A DNA stretch of 5,959 bases from Gammaproteobacteria bacterium (GTDB lineage: Bacteria > Pseudomonadota > Gammaproteobacteria > GCA-001735895): contig JARFPR010000157.1 in the NCBI GenBank assembly GCA_029288195.1, positions 1-5,959 of the forward strand, written 5' to 3'. Under the pieces are notes generated by a model. The model ran no database searches, was not told where the DNA came from, and saw nothing but the letters and a program-made list of their open reading frames with translations. Positions 4,892 to 5,959 of the stretch are shown here, one piece after another. Position numbers and translations under genes: made by a program. Positions within the stretch are counted from its first letter, which is position 1. Every line of letters starts with the position of its first letter.

Positions 4892-5121
4892 TTACCGGTC
4901 AGGTGCATTACCAGCTGCACCACACCCACCAGCGTCAGCACAAACACGAGTCCAAACAGCAGTCCCATCCAGATAAAGTGGGACATCTTGCCGTGTTTGA
5001 AATCGCGTTCCCGATTGGCGCTGCTCTGCACGCCGAGAAATGCCGAGAAGGTACTTTTAAAAAGCTGTCCGAAACTTAAGTGAGTTTCGTTTTTAACCTG
5101 GCTGTCAGATTCGTTTTTCAA
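4888..5121 (-). CDS. DUF2970 family small membrane protein
   Basis: This 77-aa protein has a polar N-terminus, a conserved core FKSTFSAFLGVQSSANRERD (21-40) followed by FKHGKMSHFI, and one transmembrane segment (about 49-72). The 'GVQS..NRERDF..G' block is diagnostic of DUF2970, a family of unknown function commonly found within aa3 oxidase clusters, so an oxidase-linked role is inferred from neighbourhood. The start appears to be TTG (complement of 5119-5121) with GGA a few bases upstream. No ATG is available before an in-frame stop near 5152, and a CTG nine codons upstream at most is the other option. KNES and KNET near residues 2-13 form a small internal duplication. The stop codon overlaps that of ctaB within the palindrome CTAG (4888-4891). 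The gene runs against its neighbours and diverges from DUF2244. Confidence 0.85.
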   Translation of the reverse strand: MKNESDSQVKNETHLSFGQLFKSTFSAFLGVQSSANRERDFKHGKMSHFIWMGLLFGLVFVLTLVGVVQLVMHLTGN

Positions 5122-5218
5122 GGTCGATTCCGTCTTCAGTAATGTCGTAATTTAGTCTTGTAGTATCGGGGGCGAAATGTTGAAATAATGGACCAAGGGT
5201 ACCACGCAAGAAGTAGGA

Positions 5219-5698
5219 ATGGTCAATATCAGTAAAGTTGATTCAGGGGCTGCCTTTCGGATTGTGCTAGCCCCCAACTGCTCAATCACCTGGAAAGAAC
5301 TGGTGATCTTCTATCTTTTTACCTGTGTCATCGCCATTGCTATTGGTCTGTTCTTCACCTTGCAGGGGATGTGGCTGGTGCTGCCTTTTTCCGGACTGGA
5401 AATGCTGGCCCTGGGTATCGGGCTCTACGTAACCTCGCGCAAGGTATATCGGAAGGAGGTTATCACGCTGGACCCGGATCGGATCAGGATCGAAAAAGGG
5501 GTGCAACGAGTCGCCCAGAGCTGGGAGTTCAAAACGCCCTGGGTACGGATTATCGATGAACCCCGGGATGCTCGCAACACGGCTCGCAAGCTTGCTATCG
5601 GCATGCACGGTGCGGTAGTTGAAGTGGGCAGTTTTCTGGCGAATTCGGAAAAGGATGAACTAGCCTTTCAGTTGAAAGACTGTATAATTCGCGTGTGA
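5219..5698 (+). CDS. DUF2244 family integral membrane protein
   Basis: This 159-aa inner-membrane protein has two close transmembrane segments (about 26-48 and 52-72) and a C-terminal soluble beta-rich domain. The blocks LAPNCSITW (17-25), GMWLVLPFSGLEMLALGIGL (50-69), the following Y-rich turn to YRKEVITL (77-84) and VEVGSFLANSEKDELAFQLK (134-153) match the DUF2244 family, whose function is unknown and which often precedes coxB in proteobacterial oxidase clusters. ATG 5219 is the only start: upstream the frame reaches TAA 5186-5188 without another start codon. The best ribosome sequence, AGGA (5215-5218), abuts the ATG with no spacer, so initiation may be weak or rely on GAAG a few bases further up. 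A strong terminator begins seven bases after the stop, so DUF2244 forms its own transcript or ends one. Confidence 0.9.
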   Translation: MVNISKVDSGAAFRIVLAPNCSITWKELVIFYLFTCVIAIAIGLFFTLQGMWLVLPFSGLEMLALGIGLYVTSRKVYRKEVITLDPDRIRIEKGVQRVAQSWEFKTPWVRIIDEPRDARNTARKLAIGMHGAVVEVGSFLANSEKDELAFQLKDCIIRV

Positions 5699-5704
5699 TT
5701 AAGC

Positions 5705-5738
5705 GCCGTCTGAATGTCCAGATTCAGATGGCATTTTT
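5705..5738 (+). terminator. Intrinsic terminator between DUF2244 and coxB
   Basis: GCCGTCTGAAT (5705-5715) pairs with ATTCAGATGGC (5722-5732) over 11 positions, ten Watson-Crick and one G-U, around the six-base loop GTCCAG. A then TTTTT (5734-5738) follow. It starts seven bases after the DUF2244 stop. This is the clearest Rho-independent terminator in the window and implies that coxB is expressed from a promoter within the following 70 bp, or by partial read-through. Confidence 0.88.
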
Positions 5739-5796
5739 GTGTTTAAATGCCGGCACACTTATCGTCGCAGCCATCAGTTTATCGGTAGTGTGGTCC

Positions 5797-5811
5797 AGGG
5801 AGTTGAGAATG
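5797..5811 (+). promoter_or_regulatory. Ribosome binding site that fixes the coxB start
   Basis: AGGGAG (5797-5802) lies six bases before ATG 5809. The frame is open further upstream, with GTG 5788 and TTG 5803 possible, but only the ATG has a good Shine-Dalgarno and yields a proper signal peptide. No convincing -35/-10 pair was found between the terminator and this site. Confidence 0.8.
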
Positions 5812-5959
5812 ATTTTTAACAAGTTTTACAAACGTTTCTCGGTGATCGCCGCGAGTCTGGTTGCGATGTTTCCGATGTCAGCAGCCCGTGCCGAATACGA
5901 GTTGAACATGACTCGGGGGGTTACCCCTATCAGCCAGGATCTCTACGGCTTGCATATGC
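5809..5959 (+). CDS. coxB: CoxB, cytochrome c oxidase subunit II (N-terminal 50 residues)
   Basis: The window ends after 50 complete codons of coxB. Subunit II of the aa3-type oxidase carries the CuA centre that accepts electrons from cytochrome c; the CuA domain lies outside the window. Residues 1-28 form a Sec signal peptide: basic start (KRF at 8-10), hydrophobic core 11-23, and a likely signal peptidase I site after Ala28 (A-R-A). The mature start EYELNMTRGVTPISQDLYGL closely follows the pattern of gammaproteobacterial subunit II, in which a 'LNM..GVT.IS...Y.LHM' segment precedes the first transmembrane helix. No lipobox cysteine is seen. A strong ribosome site precedes ATG 5809, and an intrinsic terminator separates the gene from DUF2244. 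The remaining structural genes (coxA, ctaG, coxC) are expected to the right but cannot be seen. Confidence 0.88.
   Translation, partial: MIFNKFYKRFSVIAASLVAMFPMSAARAEYELNMTRGVTPISQDLYGLHM

Noticed and set aside
5747..5788. 13-codon ORF starting at ATG 5747 between the terminator and coxB
   Set aside because: It is too short, has no ribosome site and overlaps the terminator tail region; chance is sufficient.

Overview
The window looks like a chromosomal segment of a gammaproteobacterium with moderate GC. The evidence is the family content: TsaD, PlsY, a BioC-type methyltransferase, and the aa3 cytochrome c oxidase accessory set DUF2909/SURF1/Sco-like/CtaB/DUF2970/DUF2244/CoxB, which is typical of Pseudomonas-like and marine gammaproteobacteria. 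No rRNA, tRNA, CRISPR array, transposase or phage gene is visible. Genus cannot be assigned from the sequence alone.

Left part (1-2224), housekeeping. The 3' end of tsaD (tRNA t6A modification) runs rightwards and converges on plsY (first acyl transfer of phospholipid synthesis). Between them lies a compact nested inverted repeat that could terminate plsY. A 350-bp stretch upstream of both plsY and bioC follows. It has no recognised gene but is rich in dyads: an 8-bp split palindrome, a 6-bp hairpin, a terminator-like hairpin with six Ts, and a possible 34-codon leader ORF. bioC (malonyl-ACP O-methyltransferase, biotin pimelate-moiety synthesis) starts at a TTG behind a good Shine-Dalgarno and stands apart from any other bio gene here.

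Right part (2304-5959), cytochrome c oxidase biogenesis. It holds DUF2909 (leftward), SURF1, an SCO-like thioredoxin-fold membrane protein coupled to SURF1 by an ATGA overlap, ctaB/cyoE (heme O synthase) with a plausible sigma70 promoter of its own, DUF2970 (leftward, stop codon interlocked with that of ctaB), DUF2244, a strong intrinsic terminator, and the first 50 codons of coxB with a Sec signal peptide. The structural oxidase genes presumably continue to the right of the window.

Together the right-hand genes would supply heme O, assist cofactor insertion and assemble the oxidase whose subunit II begins at the right edge. Compared with the usual gammaproteobacterial order, the cluster looks permuted, and it lacks ctaA/COX15 between the SCO-like gene and ctaB. 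I see no convincing new biological system. The best leads are the SCO-like CxxxC protein, the structured bioC leader and the altered oxidase-assembly cluster.
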